Assembly: GCA_016124255.1 (NCBI GenBank)
Contig: WGOB01000062.1
Span: forward strand, 1 to 34,043
DNA from: Alphaproteobacteria bacterium
GTDB taxonomy: Bacteria; Pseudomonadota; Alphaproteobacteria; Caulobacterales; Aquidulcibacteraceae
DNA length: 34,043 bases
Reading direction: 5' to 3'
Below the pieces are notes generated by a model, which was not told where the DNA came from, ran no database searches, and was given only the letters and a program-made list of their open reading frames with translations. The position numbers and the translations under genes are program-made. Shown here one piece after another: positions 1 through 7,610 of this stretch; positions within the stretch are counted from its first letter, which is position 1; each line of letters opens with the position of its first letter.

Positions 1-381
1 GACGGCGAGATCAGCGGTGGAGGCGCCGGTGACCATGTTGCGGGTGTATTGCTCGTGGCCGGGCGGGGCGGCGACGATGAATTTGCGCTTCTCGGTGGCG
101 AAGAAGCGATAGGCGACGTCGATGGTGATGCCCTGCTCGCGCTCGGCGGCGAGGCCGTCGACAAGCAGCGCGAAATCAATCGCGCCGCCCTGCGTGCCCT
201 GCGTCTTGCTTTCGGCTTCGAGAGCGGCCAGCTGGTCCTCGAACAGCAGCTTGGAATCGTAGAGCAGGCGCCCGATCAGCGTGGACTTGCCGTCATCGAC
301 GCTGCCGCAGGTGATGAAACGCAGGAGCGACTTCTGCTGCTGCTGCGCCAGATAGGCGTGGATGTCGGGCGCGGCGGACAT
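1..381 (-). CDS. cysN: Sulfate adenylyltransferase subunit 1 (CysN GTPase), N-terminal part
   Basis: GTPase subunit of ATP sulfurylase, which drives formation of adenosine 5'-phosphosulfate from sulfate and ATP in the cytoplasm. Only the first 127 residues lie in the window; the gene runs off the left edge, so a fused CysC kinase domain cannot be judged. The P-loop reads GSVDDGKST and is followed by [10 protein letters not shown] and the switch I region [13 protein letters not shown], all typical of CysN. The ATG at 379-381 follows the cysD stop by one base, and a strong AGGAGGGG ribosome site lies in the last codons of cysD, so the two are co-translated. Oddity: the G3 motif, DTPGHEQY in the family, reads APPGHEQY here (codons at 52-72), so the magnesium-associated Asp is Ala. 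Confidence 0.95.
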   Translation of the reverse strand, partial: MSAAPDIHAYLAQQQQKSLLRFITCGSVDDGKSTLIGRLLYDSKLLFEDQLAALEAESKTQGTQGGAIDFALLVDGLAAEREQGITIDVAYRFFATEKRKFIVAAPPGHEQYTRNMVTGASTADLAV

Positions 382-382
382 C

Positions 383-1324
383 CTAGAAATACCCCTCCTG
401 CTTCTTCTTCTCCATGCTCGCGGTCTGATCGCGATCGATCACGCGTCCCTGGCGTTCGCTCGTCGTGGCGGTGAGCATTTCCTGGACGATCTTCTCAAGC
501 GTATCGGCGTCGCTCTCCACGGCGCCGGTGAGCGGGTAGCAGCCGAGCGTACGGAAGCGGACCCGGCGCATCGCGGGCTGTTCGCCGGGCTTCAGGCGCA
601 TGCGATCGTCATCGACCATGATCAGCGCGCCGTCGCGCTCCACGATCGGGCGCTCGGCGGCGAAGTAGAGCGAGGCGATCTCGATCCGCTCCTGCAGGAT
701 GTATTGCCAGATGTCGAGTTCGGTCCAATTCGACAATGGAAAGACGCGGATGCTCTCACCTTTGCTGATGCGCGTGTTGTAGAGCCTCCACAATTCCGGG
801 CGCTGGTTCTTCGGATCCCAGCGGTGCTGCGCCGTGCGGAACGAGAAAATGCGCTCCTTGGCGCGAGACTTTTCCTCATCGCGGCGCGCGCCGCCAAACG
901 CGGCGTCGAAGCCGTATTTGTCCAGAGCCTGTTTCAAGCCTTCGGTCTTCCACATATCGGTGTGGATCGGACCGTGATCGAAGGGATTGATCCCCTTCTC
1001 CAGGGCTTCGGGATTTTGATGCACGAGCAGTTCGAATCCGAGTTCGCGCGCGGTGCGGTCGCGGATCTCGTACATCGCCTGGAATTTCCACGTGGTGTCG
1101 ACGTGCAGCAACGGGAACGGCGGCTTGGCGGGATAGAACGCCTTGGCCGCAAGATGCAGCATGACGGCGCTGTCCTTGCCGGCGGAGAACAGCATGACCG
1201 GGCGGGCGGCTTCGGCGGCGACCTCGCGCATGATGTGGATGGCTTCAGCTTCGAGGCGCGCCAGATGAGAGAGGCGCGGCAGCGGCGCGTCTGCAGGTTC
1301 GGTCGAGGCGGTCGGAGCGATCAT
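383..1324 (-). CDS. cysD: Sulfate adenylyltransferase subunit 2 (CysD)
   Basis: Catalytic subunit of ATP sulfurylase and a member of the PAPS-reductase/PP-loop ATP pyrophosphatase family; it works with CysN in assimilatory sulfate activation. The protein is 313 residues from this start. It shows the PP-loop [12 protein letters not shown], the segments HVDTTWKF and [21 protein letters not shown], and the C-terminal tail KKKQEGYF shared by CysD proteins. An in-frame TTG at 1445-1447 would add 41 residues rich in Pro and Arg that do not resemble the family (about 300 residues in E. coli), so I prefer the ATG at 1322-1324 although no clear ribosome site precedes it. cysN follows one base downstream. 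No cysH or cysG is seen next to it. Confidence 0.95.
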   Translation of the reverse strand: MIAPTASTEPADAPLPRLSHLARLEAEAIHIMREVAAEAARPVMLFSAGKDSAVMLHLAAKAFYPAKPPFPLLHVDTTWKFQAMYEIRDRTARELGFELLVHQNPEALEKGINPFDHGPIHTDMWKTEGLKQALDKYGFDAAFGGARRDEEKSRAKERIFSFRTAQHRWDPKNQRPELWRLYNTRISKGESIRVFPLSNWTELDIWQYILQERIEIASLYFAAERPIVERDGALIMVDDDRMRLKPGEQPAMRRVRFRTLGCYPLTGAVESDADTLEKIVQEMLTATTSERQGRVIDRDQTASMEKKKQEGYF

Positions 1325-1429
1325 CGAGGCGGCGTCGGAGCGGTCTTTTTCAGGCGTTTGGGTCGCGGCTTGCGGCTCTGCAGGCAATGGAGGTGTCCTA
1401 AACCGGGCGCCGCCTTTTCTGCAGCGGCT

Positions 1430-1462
1430 AAAGCGTCGTGCGTTCAATGCGCCTCACGCTTT
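1430..1462. repeat. Inverted repeat between the SDR gene and cysD
   Basis: AAAGCGT at 1430-1436 pairs with ACGCTTT at 1456-1462 (7 bp, 19-base loop). It lies just after the stop of the SDR gene and upstream of cysD on the minus strand. No T-run follows on either side, so it could be a weak terminator for the lldD-SDR unit or an operator for cysDN. Nothing more specific is visible. Confidence 0.3.
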
Positions 1463-1470
1463 GGGTCGAT

Positions 1471-2151
1471 CTAGACCCGTCCCGTGACCGGCACCAGCGC
1501 GCCGGTGACGGCCCGCGCCTCGTCCGAGGCAAGGAACAGGATGACAGCGGCGAGATCGGCGGGCGCGACCCATTTGGCGGGATCGGCGCTGGGCATGTCG
1601 GCGCGGTTGGCCGGCGTATCAAGCACCGACGGCAGCACCGCGTTCACGCACACAGCGGTTTCCTTCAACTCTTCGGCGAGGGCTTCGGTGAGGCGATGCA
1701 CGCCGGCCTTGGACGCCGTATAGGGGCCCATGCCGGCGACGCCCTTCAGCGCAGCATTGGCGCCGACATTGACGATCCGGCCAGCCGGCGCCGCCTTCAG
1801 GTGCGGGATCGCGGCGCGCGACGCGTTGGCGGCGGTCTTCAGATTGATCAGGAACATCTTGTCCCAGAGCGAGGGATCGCCGCCTTCGAGCGGCTGCCAG
1901 GAAAAGCCGCCGGCGATGTTGGCGAGCGCGTCGATGCGGCCGAGCTGGCGCGCGACGCTGTCGATGGCGCCCTGCGCCGCATCGGCGTTGGTGAGATCGA
2001 CGCCGCCTTGGGCGAACGCGGCCTCAAAGCCTTCCGGCGGCGGTGCGTAATCGAGCGCGGCGACCTTTGCACCGCGCGCGGCTGCGGCGGCGCACACGGC
2101 GCGTCCCAGAACGCCGAACGCGCCCGTCACCACGATCACACGATCCGCCAT
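1471..2151 (-). CDS. Short-chain dehydrogenase/reductase (SDR) family protein
   Basis: Soluble NAD(P)-dependent oxidoreductase of the classical SDR fold, 226 residues, near the short end of the family. The cofactor motif is TGAFGVLG near residue 9, the structural motif is NIAGG near residue 78, and the active-site pair is Tyr144/Lys148 in YTASK. The catalytic Ser expected about 13 residues before Tyr falls in VNVGANAAL and is Ala131, so activity may be altered. The ATG at 2149-2151 has an AAGGGA ribosome site. It sits 28 bases downstream of lldD on the same strand, so the two are probably one transcript. The substrate is unknown; lactate-linked metabolism is only suggested by position. Confidence 0.85.
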   Translation of the reverse strand: MADRVIVVTGAFGVLGRAVCAAAAARGAKVAALDYAPPPEGFEAAFAQGGVDLTNADAAQGAIDSVARQLGRIDALANIAGGFSWQPLEGGDPSLWDKMFLINLKTAANASRAAIPHLKAAPAGRIVNVGANAALKGVAGMGPYTASKAGVHRLTEALAEELKETAVCVNAVLPSVLDTPANRADMPSADPAKWVAPADLAAVILFLASDEARAVTGALVPVTGRV

Positions 2152-2179
2152 GCTCGTCCCTTCTTGTCAGGCTTTCCGA

Positions 2180-3319
2180 TCAGGCCAGGAGGTCGGAGCC
2201 GGCGCGGCGCACGTCCGTGCACCCGGTCAGCGCCATCGCCACGCGCAGCTCCGCGCAGATGATGTCGAGCGCACGCTTCACGCCGCGCTCGCCGTCCGCG
2301 GCCAAGGCGTAGGCCCAGGCGCGGCCAAGGAAAACCCCCTGGGCGCCGAGCGCCAGGCAGCGCAGCACGTCGAGGCCCGAGCGCACGCCGCCATCCATGA
2401 ACAGGGGAACCTGGCCGCCGACCGCGTCGGCGATCGCGGGCATCGCCTTGACGCTGGAGAGCGCGCCGTCGAGCTGGCGGCCGCCGTGATTGGAGACGAT
2501 GATCCCGTCGGCGCCGTTCGCCAGCGCCTCGCGCGCATCGGCGGGATCGAGGAGGCCCTTGATCACCAGCGGCCCCTTCCAGTGCTGGCGCACGAAATCG
2601 AGATCCTTCCAGGTGACGCTGGCGTCGAAATTCTTCTGCACCCATTGCGAGAACTGGCCGACGCCGCGCGCGTCCTGCACGGCGTCCTTCAGATTGCCGA
2701 AGATGAGCGGGCCGCCGCCGAGCTGCACATCGAACAGCCACTCACGATGGGTGATCCCCTGCCAGGCGCGCTGCAGCGACGCGCGCAAACCGGGCGGCGC
2801 CGACATGCCGGAATGCACATCGCGATAGCGGGCGCCGACGACGGGGAGATCCACGGTCATCACCAGCGCCGGCGCGCGCTGCGCGGCGATCCGTTCAAGA
2901 AACGCGGCCATGAAGCCGCGATCCTTGATCATGTAGAGCTGTTGCCAGACCGGCTGGCCGGTCTGAGCGACAACCTCTTCCAGACTACAGATCGAGACGG
3001 TGGAAAGACAGAACGGCACGCCCGCGGCCTGCGCGGCGCGCGCGGCCTGCACTTCGCCGCGGCGCGCGAACATGCCGGCGAAGCCGACGGGGCCAAGCGC
3101 CACCGGCATCGCGGCGGGCTGGCCGTACCATTCCGTCTTCATCGAGAGCGCTGAGACGTCGCGCATGACGAGCTGGCGCAGCGCCAGCGCCTCCATGTCC
3201 TCCACGCTCTTGCGCAGCGTGAGTTCGCCGTAGGCGCCGCCGTCGAGATAATCGAACATCAAGAGCGGCAGCCGCCGGCGCGCGAGCGCCCGAAAATCCT
3301 TCACCGAGGCTGCGATCAC
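2180..3319 (-). CDS. lldD: FMN-dependent L-lactate dehydrogenase (LldD-like)
   Basis: Flavoprotein of the alpha-hydroxy-acid oxidase family that oxidises L-lactate to pyruvate and, in LldD, passes electrons to the respiratory chain at the inner membrane. It is 379 residues from this start and follows E. coli LldD closely from residue 1 to the end. It has FDYLDGGAY, the FMN-binding segments MPVALGPVG and QLYM, and the catalytic region IIVSNHGGRQLDG with His278 and Arg281. The GTG at 3317-3319 aligns with the E. coli start and has an AGGGGA ribosome site. A longer reading frame up to 3400 adds 27 unlike residues. A related substrate such as another 2-hydroxy acid cannot be excluded. The 168 bases up to the divergent gene at 3488 should hold the promoters. 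Confidence 0.92.
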   Translation of the reverse strand: MIAASVKDFRALARRRLPLLMFDYLDGGAYGELTLRKSVEDMEALALRQLVMRDVSALSMKTEWYGQPAAMPVALGPVGFAGMFARRGEVQAARAAQAAGVPFCLSTVSICSLEEVVAQTGQPVWQQLYMIKDRGFMAAFLERIAAQRAPALVMTVDLPVVGARYRDVHSGMSAPPGLRASLQRAWQGITHREWLFDVQLGGGPLIFGNLKDAVQDARGVGQFSQWVQKNFDASVTWKDLDFVRQHWKGPLVIKGLLDPADAREALANGADGIIVSNHGGRQLDGALSSVKAMPAIADAVGGQVPLFMDGGVRSGLDVLRCLALGAQGVFLGRAWAYALAADGERGVKRALDIICAELRVAMALTGCTDVRRAGSDLLA

Positions 3320-3487
3320 GCGCCCATCCCCTGTTGCTCCGTGGTCTGATGGTCGGCTGCGCGCCGCGTGCGGCGATTGAGAAGTTCGCCCACACGCCAA
3401 AGTTCACTCAGCGCATGACCGGATGATCAAGCGAGCTTCAAACCGAGGTTACTAGCCGGGATTTGCGCGGCTCGCTAGGCTAGGGGC

Positions 3488-4528
3488 GTGTCCGCGCCCG
3501 ATCCGCTCGCCGGCCTTGGCGCCGATTCAAGCCTCTTCGCGCAGAAGCTGGAGCCGCTGCGGGGTCTGGCGCTCATCATCCGCATGAGCCGGGACGCGTA
3601 TCTGGCCGCGAGCTTCCTTGACGACCGCATCCTCGCGCCGGGGACCGAGGGCGTGTGGATCGCCCACGACGAGGTCGCGCGCCGGCTTGAGGGGGCGGCG
3701 GCGAAGCCGCTGCATTTCATCTTTCACGCGGGGCACACCGGCTCGACGCTGGCGTCGCGGCTGCTGGACGAGACCGGATGCGTACAGCCGCTGCGTGAGC
3801 CGCTGACGCTGCGCCAGCTGGCGGACTTTCACGACGCGCTCGGGCGGCCAGACTCGCTGCTGAGCGCGGCGCAGTTCGCCTCGCTTCTGGAGACGCAGAT
3901 CGCGCTGTGGCGGCGCGGATGGCCGGAGTGCGACGCGGTGATCCTCAAGGCGACGTCGAGCGCGGCGCGATTGGGGCCGGCGCTTCTGGCCGCCGCGCCG
4001 GAGGCGCGCGCGATCCATCTGGGGCTCGCGCCGGAACCCTATCTCGCGACGCTGCTGGCTGGCGCGAACTCGTGGATCGACCTGCGCGGCATGGGCCGGG
4101 AGCGGATGCGGCGGCTGACCGGCCACCTCGGCGAAGCGCCCGGCGCGCTGCATGCGCTGAGCCTGGGGCAGCTTGCGGCGATGACGTGGCTGACGGAGCG
4201 GCTGACGCTTGCGCGGCTGGAGGCGGCGGCGGGGGCGCGGCTGAAACGCGTCGATTTCGACGCGCTGCTGGACGACGCGCCCGGCGAGATGGCGGGGGTT
4301 GCGGCGCATTTCGGGCTCTCGCCGCCGGCGGGCTGGGCGGCCGGGCTGCCGCAGAGCCGCGCGCTGACGACCTATTCCAAAGCGCCGGAGCACGCCTATT
4401 CCCCTGCCCTGCGGGCGCAGATCCTGGCCGCGGCGCGCGCCGCGCAGAGCGGGGAAATCCGCGCCGGGCTGGCGTGGCTGGAGGCGCTGGGCGCGCGGCA
4501 CCAGGCGGTCGCCGGCGTGCTGGGCTAG
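3488..4528 (+). CDS. Sulfotransferase-like P-loop protein, function unknown
   Basis: Protein of 346 residues with one recognisable feature: a 5'-phosphosulfate-loop-like segment, FIFHAGHTGSTLASRLL, near residues 77-93, as seen in sulfotransferases that use PAPS. The following CVQPLREPLTLR also resembles that family. The rest (Ala, Leu and Arg rich, alpha-helical) matches nothing I know, and no signal peptide or membrane segment is seen. The GTG at 3488 has AGGGGC just upstream; no better start is visible. It stands alone, divergent from lldD and followed by the tRNA. The nearby cysDN genes make the PAPS precursor, but no operon links them. A link to sulfation is inference. Confidence 0.65.
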   Translation: MSAPDPLAGLGADSSLFAQKLEPLRGLALIIRMSRDAYLAASFLDDRILAPGTEGVWIAHDEVARRLEGAAAKPLHFIFHAGHTGSTLASRLLDETGCVQPLREPLTLRQLADFHDALGRPDSLLSAAQFASLLETQIALWRRGWPECDAVILKATSSAARLGPALLAAAPEARAIHLGLAPEPYLATLLAGANSWIDLRGMGRERMRRLTGHLGEAPGALHALSLGQLAAMTWLTERLTLARLEAAAGARLKRVDFDALLDDAPGEMAGVAAHFGLSPPAGWAAGLPQSRALTTYSKAPEHAYSPALRAQILAAARAAQSGEIRAGLAWLEALGARHQAVAGVLG

Positions 4529-4574
4529 GGCCTCTTGCGGCAGAGAGTTTCGGAGCGCGTCGCTGGACGCCCCC

Positions 4575-4603
4575 TTGAGCGGAAACCGCTCCAGCCCTAT
4601 AGG
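4575..4603 (+). promoter_or_regulatory. Sigma-70-type promoter of tRNA-Val
   Basis: A -35 element TTGAGC (4575-4580) and a -10 element TATAGG (4598-4603) are separated by exactly 17 bases. The predicted start near 4610 lies about 35 bases before the mature tRNA 5' end, which fits a short leader removed by RNase P. Confidence 0.6.
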
Positions 4604-4644
4604 CATCCTCCCGCGCCGGCCGGAAGGCTGGCGACCCATGGACA

Positions 4645-4719
<75 letters not shown>

Positions 4720-4767
4720 TTGATCTGAGCATGGATCTCAGACCGAGGCGTCCTTCGCTTCAATTTC

Positions 4768-4790
4768 ATTTCTTGACCGCAACAAGAAAT
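4768..4790. promoter_or_regulatory. Perfect inverted repeat upstream of the TIR-like gene
   Basis: ATTTCTTG (4768-4775) and CAAGAAAT (4783-4790) form a perfect 8-bp dyad around a 7-base spacer, 57 bases before the ATG at 4848. A TTGACC that could act as a -35 overlaps the left arm (4773-4778). This fits an operator or an RNA hairpin. A second small dyad, TCTGAG/CTCAGA at 4724-4742, follows the tRNA. Neither has the T-run of an intrinsic terminator. Confidence 0.4.
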
Positions 4791-4847
4791 TGCAGTTGCG
4801 TTCCGTTGTGCAGAGGTTGCCAAGACAATGACGCTTGGAGCTGAGCG

Positions 4848-5498
4848 ATGAGCACGGCGCAATTTGAGTATTGGAATCCCGAACAAGGGGAACGTCGACT
4901 TCGTGTCTTCATCAGCTATCGATATGAAGGCGATCAACAACTTTACGAGGGCGTGCTCTCGATACTCGCAGAGAAGAGCGGATTTCCCGTACAAGACATT
5001 TCGCTCCCAGCATCGCAGATTCTCAAAGGACCGCGCGGCGGCAAGCTGTCCAGATTGAAGGTGCAGTCCGAGATCGCGGCTCGAATCTACACAAGCGACA
5101 TCTTCATCGCACCTAGCCGTCCTGCCGCGACACGCAACAAGTGGGTGACCTGGGAAGTGCAACTTGCCGCCATTGGCTATGGCATTCCGATACTCTTTGT
5201 GAACGATCGCAACGACCAGAAATACAAGGCGACGTTAGTAAGACAAATCGACGACCTGGGCCTTCCATATCGCGCGTGTAATCCAAACGCCGCGGAGATC
5301 GCGCGAAACGTCGCGGATTTGGTCAGTCCGCGGCCAGACTGGACGATGCGGAGAGAGGAAGAAACGCGAACAATAAGGTTTCGCGGCCCTCCGCGCGAAG
5401 CGCTAGATGATGTGTTGCGCAAACTGCCGCTGACTTCGCGGTTCCCTCCGCCCGAAGACCTTCCCAGGCCCCAACGACGTTCGTTCTGGCCCTTTTGA
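4848..5498 (+). CDS. TIR-like (MTH538/ThsB-type) domain protein
   Basis: Protein of 216 residues. Residues 17-120 resemble the TIR-like MTH538/DUF1863 fold found in ThsB of Thoeris antiphage systems: RVFISYRYEGD (first strand and loop), EIAARIYTSDIFI, then NKWVTWEVQLA with Glu103 where the TIR catalytic acid is expected, and IPILFVN. The C-terminal 70 residues (ending RRSFWPF) are not recognised; no membrane segment is seen. The ATG at 4848 has GGAG eight bases upstream. Bases 4861-4920 are 27/60 G+C against 45/60 at 5581-5640, which suggests transfer. No ThsA-like NAD or ligand-binding partner lies next to it, so a role in phage defence or NAD signalling is inference; it may be an orphan or remnant. 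Confidence 0.7.
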   Translation: MSTAQFEYWNPEQGERRLRVFISYRYEGDQQLYEGVLSILAEKSGFPVQDISLPASQILKGPRGGKLSRLKVQSEIAARIYTSDIFIAPSRPAATRNKWVTWEVQLAAIGYGIPILFVNDRNDQKYKATLVRQIDDLGLPYRACNPNAAEIARNVADLVSPRPDWTMRREEETRTIRFRGPPREALDDVLRKLPLTSRFPPPEDLPRPQRRSFWPF

Positions 5499-5573
5499 TC
5501 GAGCCGCCAGCGCGCACGCCCTTCGCGCGGCCTTAACCCTCTCGCGTCACCGTCGGCGCGGGAGGACGGCGGC

Positions 5574-7118
5574 GTGGCGGAGCGCGAGGAGAGCGACGAG
5601 GCGCATCGCAAGCTGGCGCTGGTGGAGGCGCTGGCGGGCGTGGGGCATTGGCGCTTCGATTTCCGCACGCGCCGCGGGACATGGTCGCCGCAGGTCTACC
5701 GCATCCATGGCGCAGCGCCCGGCGATCTCGATCCGAGCGACGCGAGCGTGGTCGACCTGCTCCATCCGGAAGACCGCGCGGTGCTGCTCGCGCATGTCGC
5801 GCGGGCGGAGGCGACCGGCGCGGGCTATGAAGCGCGGCTGCGGCTCAACCGGCTGTCCGACGGGGCGCAGCGGATCGTGATCGTGAAGGCCGAGGTGGAG
5901 CGCGACGATGCCGGCGCGCCGGCGGCGCTGTTCGGCGTCTTCCAGGACATCACCGACCAGGAGCGCGCGGTGCGCGACGCGGAAGCCGCGGTGCGCGCCA
6001 AGCTCAACTTCCTCGCCAATATCAGCCACGAGCTGCGCACGCCGCTGAGCTCCATTCTCGGCTTCTCGCGCCTCCTGGAGCAGGCCGGCGATCTGCCGGA
6101 GGACGCGCATCGCTGCGCGGCGCGGATCGTGGGCGCGGGCGAAACGCTGCTCGCGATCGTCAACGATCTCCTCGACCTCGCGGCGGCGGACGCCTCATCG
6201 CTCCGTCTACGGATGGAACGGGTGCGGGTGCGCGACCTGGTGCAATCCACGCTCGATCTCGTCGAGGCGGATGCGGCGGCAAAGGGCCTTCTCCTCGCTG
6301 CGCGGATCGCGCCGGATGCGCCGGACTGGGTGATGGGCGACGGCGGGCGGCTCCGGCAGGTGCTGCTCAATCTGGTGGCCAATGCGGTGAAGTTCACCGA
6401 CGCGGGCGCGGTGCGCGTCCACGCCGCGCCAGCCGGGCGCGCGCTGCGGTTCAGCGTGATCGACACCGGGCCCGGCGTGCCGGAAGACCGCCAGGCGCAG
6501 ATTGTCTCCCGCTTCGCGCAGGCCGACGCCGACATCGGCGCGCGCTATGGCGGCGCGGGGCTGGGGCTTGCGATCTCAAAGCGGCTCGTCGCGCTCATGG
6601 GCGGCGCCATCGGCGTGGAGAGCAAGCCGGGCGCAGGCGCTGCGTTCTGGTTTGTGGTTCCGCTCGCGCCGGCGGACGTGGAGAACGATGTTGCGCCCGT
6701 CGCCCGCGCGCTCGACATCCTGCTGATCGAGGATCACGCCGCGATCCAGGACATCATCAGCGCCGTGCTGGCGCCGTTCGGCTGCCGCATCGCGATCGCC
6801 AACGATGGCGCCGACGCCGTGCGCCGCGCTGCGGCGCGCGCGTACGACCTCATCCTCGCCGACGCCGCCATTCCCGCGCTTCCAGGGCCCGAGGCCGTGC
6901 GCGCGATCCGCAGCGCCGGCGCCAATCGGCGCACGCCGATCATTGCGCTCTCGGCGCATTCCGATCCGCGGGTGGAGGCTGCGTTCCTGCGTGCGGGCGC
7001 CGACCTCTTCCTTCCCAAGCCGATCGTGGTGCGCGATCTCCTGGCCGCGATCGCGCGCGTGACGACGCCCGCGACGACGGAAAACGCTCCTGAGGACTGG
7101 GCGTTGGAGCAAGCCTGA
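5574..7118 (+). CDS. Soluble hybrid histidine kinase (PAS-HisKA-HATPase-REC)
   Basis: Two-component sensor kinase of 514 residues. A PAS domain (about 20-128, ending in the PAC-like FGVFQDITDQERA) is followed by HisKA with phospho-acceptor His152 in ISHELRTP, and by HATPase_c with N box NLVANAVKF (Asn270), DTGPGVPE and GAGLGLAISKRLV. A receiver domain (380-505) has the acidic pair Glu386/Asp387, phospho-acceptor Asp430 and a Lys in LPKP. No signal peptide or membrane helix is present, so it senses a cytoplasmic cue. The GTG at 5574 has a strong GGGAGGA site. It stands alone and converges on cpdR with a nine-base gap. The partner is unknown; output would pass through the C-terminal receiver to a phosphotransferase or act within the protein. 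Confidence 0.93.
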   Translation: MAEREESDEAHRKLALVEALAGVGHWRFDFRTRRGTWSPQVYRIHGAAPGDLDPSDASVVDLLHPEDRAVLLAHVARAEATGAGYEARLRLNRLSDGAQRIVIVKAEVERDDAGAPAALFGVFQDITDQERAVRDAEAAVRAKLNFLANISHELRTPLSSILGFSRLLEQAGDLPEDAHRCAARIVGAGETLLAIVNDLLDLAAADASSLRLRMERVRVRDLVQSTLDLVEADAAAKGLLLAARIAPDAPDWVMGDGGRLRQVLLNLVANAVKFTDAGAVRVHAAPAGRALRFSVIDTGPGVPEDRQAQIVSRFAQADADIGARYGGAGLGLAISKRLVALMGGAIGVESKPGAGAAFWFVVPLAPADVENDVAPVARALDILLIEDHAAIQDIISAVLAPFGCRIAIANDGADAVRRAAARAYDLILADAAIPALPGPEAVRAIRSAGANRRTPIIALSAHSDPRVEAAFLRAGADLFLPKPIVVRDLLAAIARVTTPATTENAPEDWALEQA

Positions 7119-7127
7119 GACGCCGGA

Positions 7128-7490
7128 TCAGGCGGCGGCGATGACCCGCTCGAGTTCGATCACCAGATCCTTCAGGTGGAACGGCTTGGAGAGAACCTTG
7201 GCGTCCTTCGGCGTCTTGTGCGCCTGGCTCAACGCGACCGCGGCGAAGCCAGTGATGAACACGATCTTCAACCCCGGATCGATCTCGGCGGCGCGGCGGG
7301 CAAGCTCAATCCCGTCCATGCCGGGCATGACGATATCGGTGAGAAGCACTTCATAGGCGCTGCGCTCAAGCGCTTCCCAGGCCGAATCGCCATCGCCGTA
7401 GGAATCCACATCGTGCCCCGCACGCGTGAGATTCAGGGTCAGGAACGACCGCAGAGAATCATCGTCTTCAGCCAATAAAATCCGCGCCAT
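7128..7490 (-). CDS. cpdR: Single-domain response regulator, CpdR family
   Basis: Stand-alone receiver domain of 120 residues, starting MARILLAEDDD, with phospho-acceptor Asp52 in LLTDIVMPGMDG, FITGFAAVAL and LSKPFHLKDL. Length and sequence match alphaproteobacterial CpdR, which in Caulobacter is the ClpXP adaptor that, when unphosphorylated, helps degrade cell-cycle proteins such as PdeA and is phosphorylated through CckA-ChpT. The ATG at 7488-7490 is chosen because GAGAGGG lies about nine bases upstream; an ATG at 7497-7499 is too close to that site. The neighbour on the divergent side is an N-formylglutamate amidohydrolase-like gene, a pairing I recall from other alphaproteobacteria. Confidence 0.88.
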   Translation of the reverse strand: MARILLAEDDDSLRSFLTLNLTRAGHDVDSYGDGDSAWEALERSAYEVLLTDIVMPGMDGIELARRAAEIDPGLKIVFITGFAAVALSQAHKTPKDAKVLSKPFHLKDLVIELERVIAAA

Positions 7491-7610
7491 CGCGCTCATC
7501 ACCCTCTCAATCGCCCTACCCTCTAGCACAGCTAAGGTAAAGACCGGCTTAGAGTTACCATACGCTGCATGTTGTTGACGGTTTGCGACGGTATTGAGAA
7601 CACTATCGCG

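Noticed and set aside
1325..1447. N-terminal extension of CysD from a TTG start
   Set aside because: The 41 extra residues do not resemble CysD, whose usual length is reached from the ATG at 1324.
4720..5573. A complete genomic island with integrase and attachment repeats
   Set aside because: No integrase gene and no second copy of the tRNA 3' end are present in the window; only the composition shift and position point to transfer.
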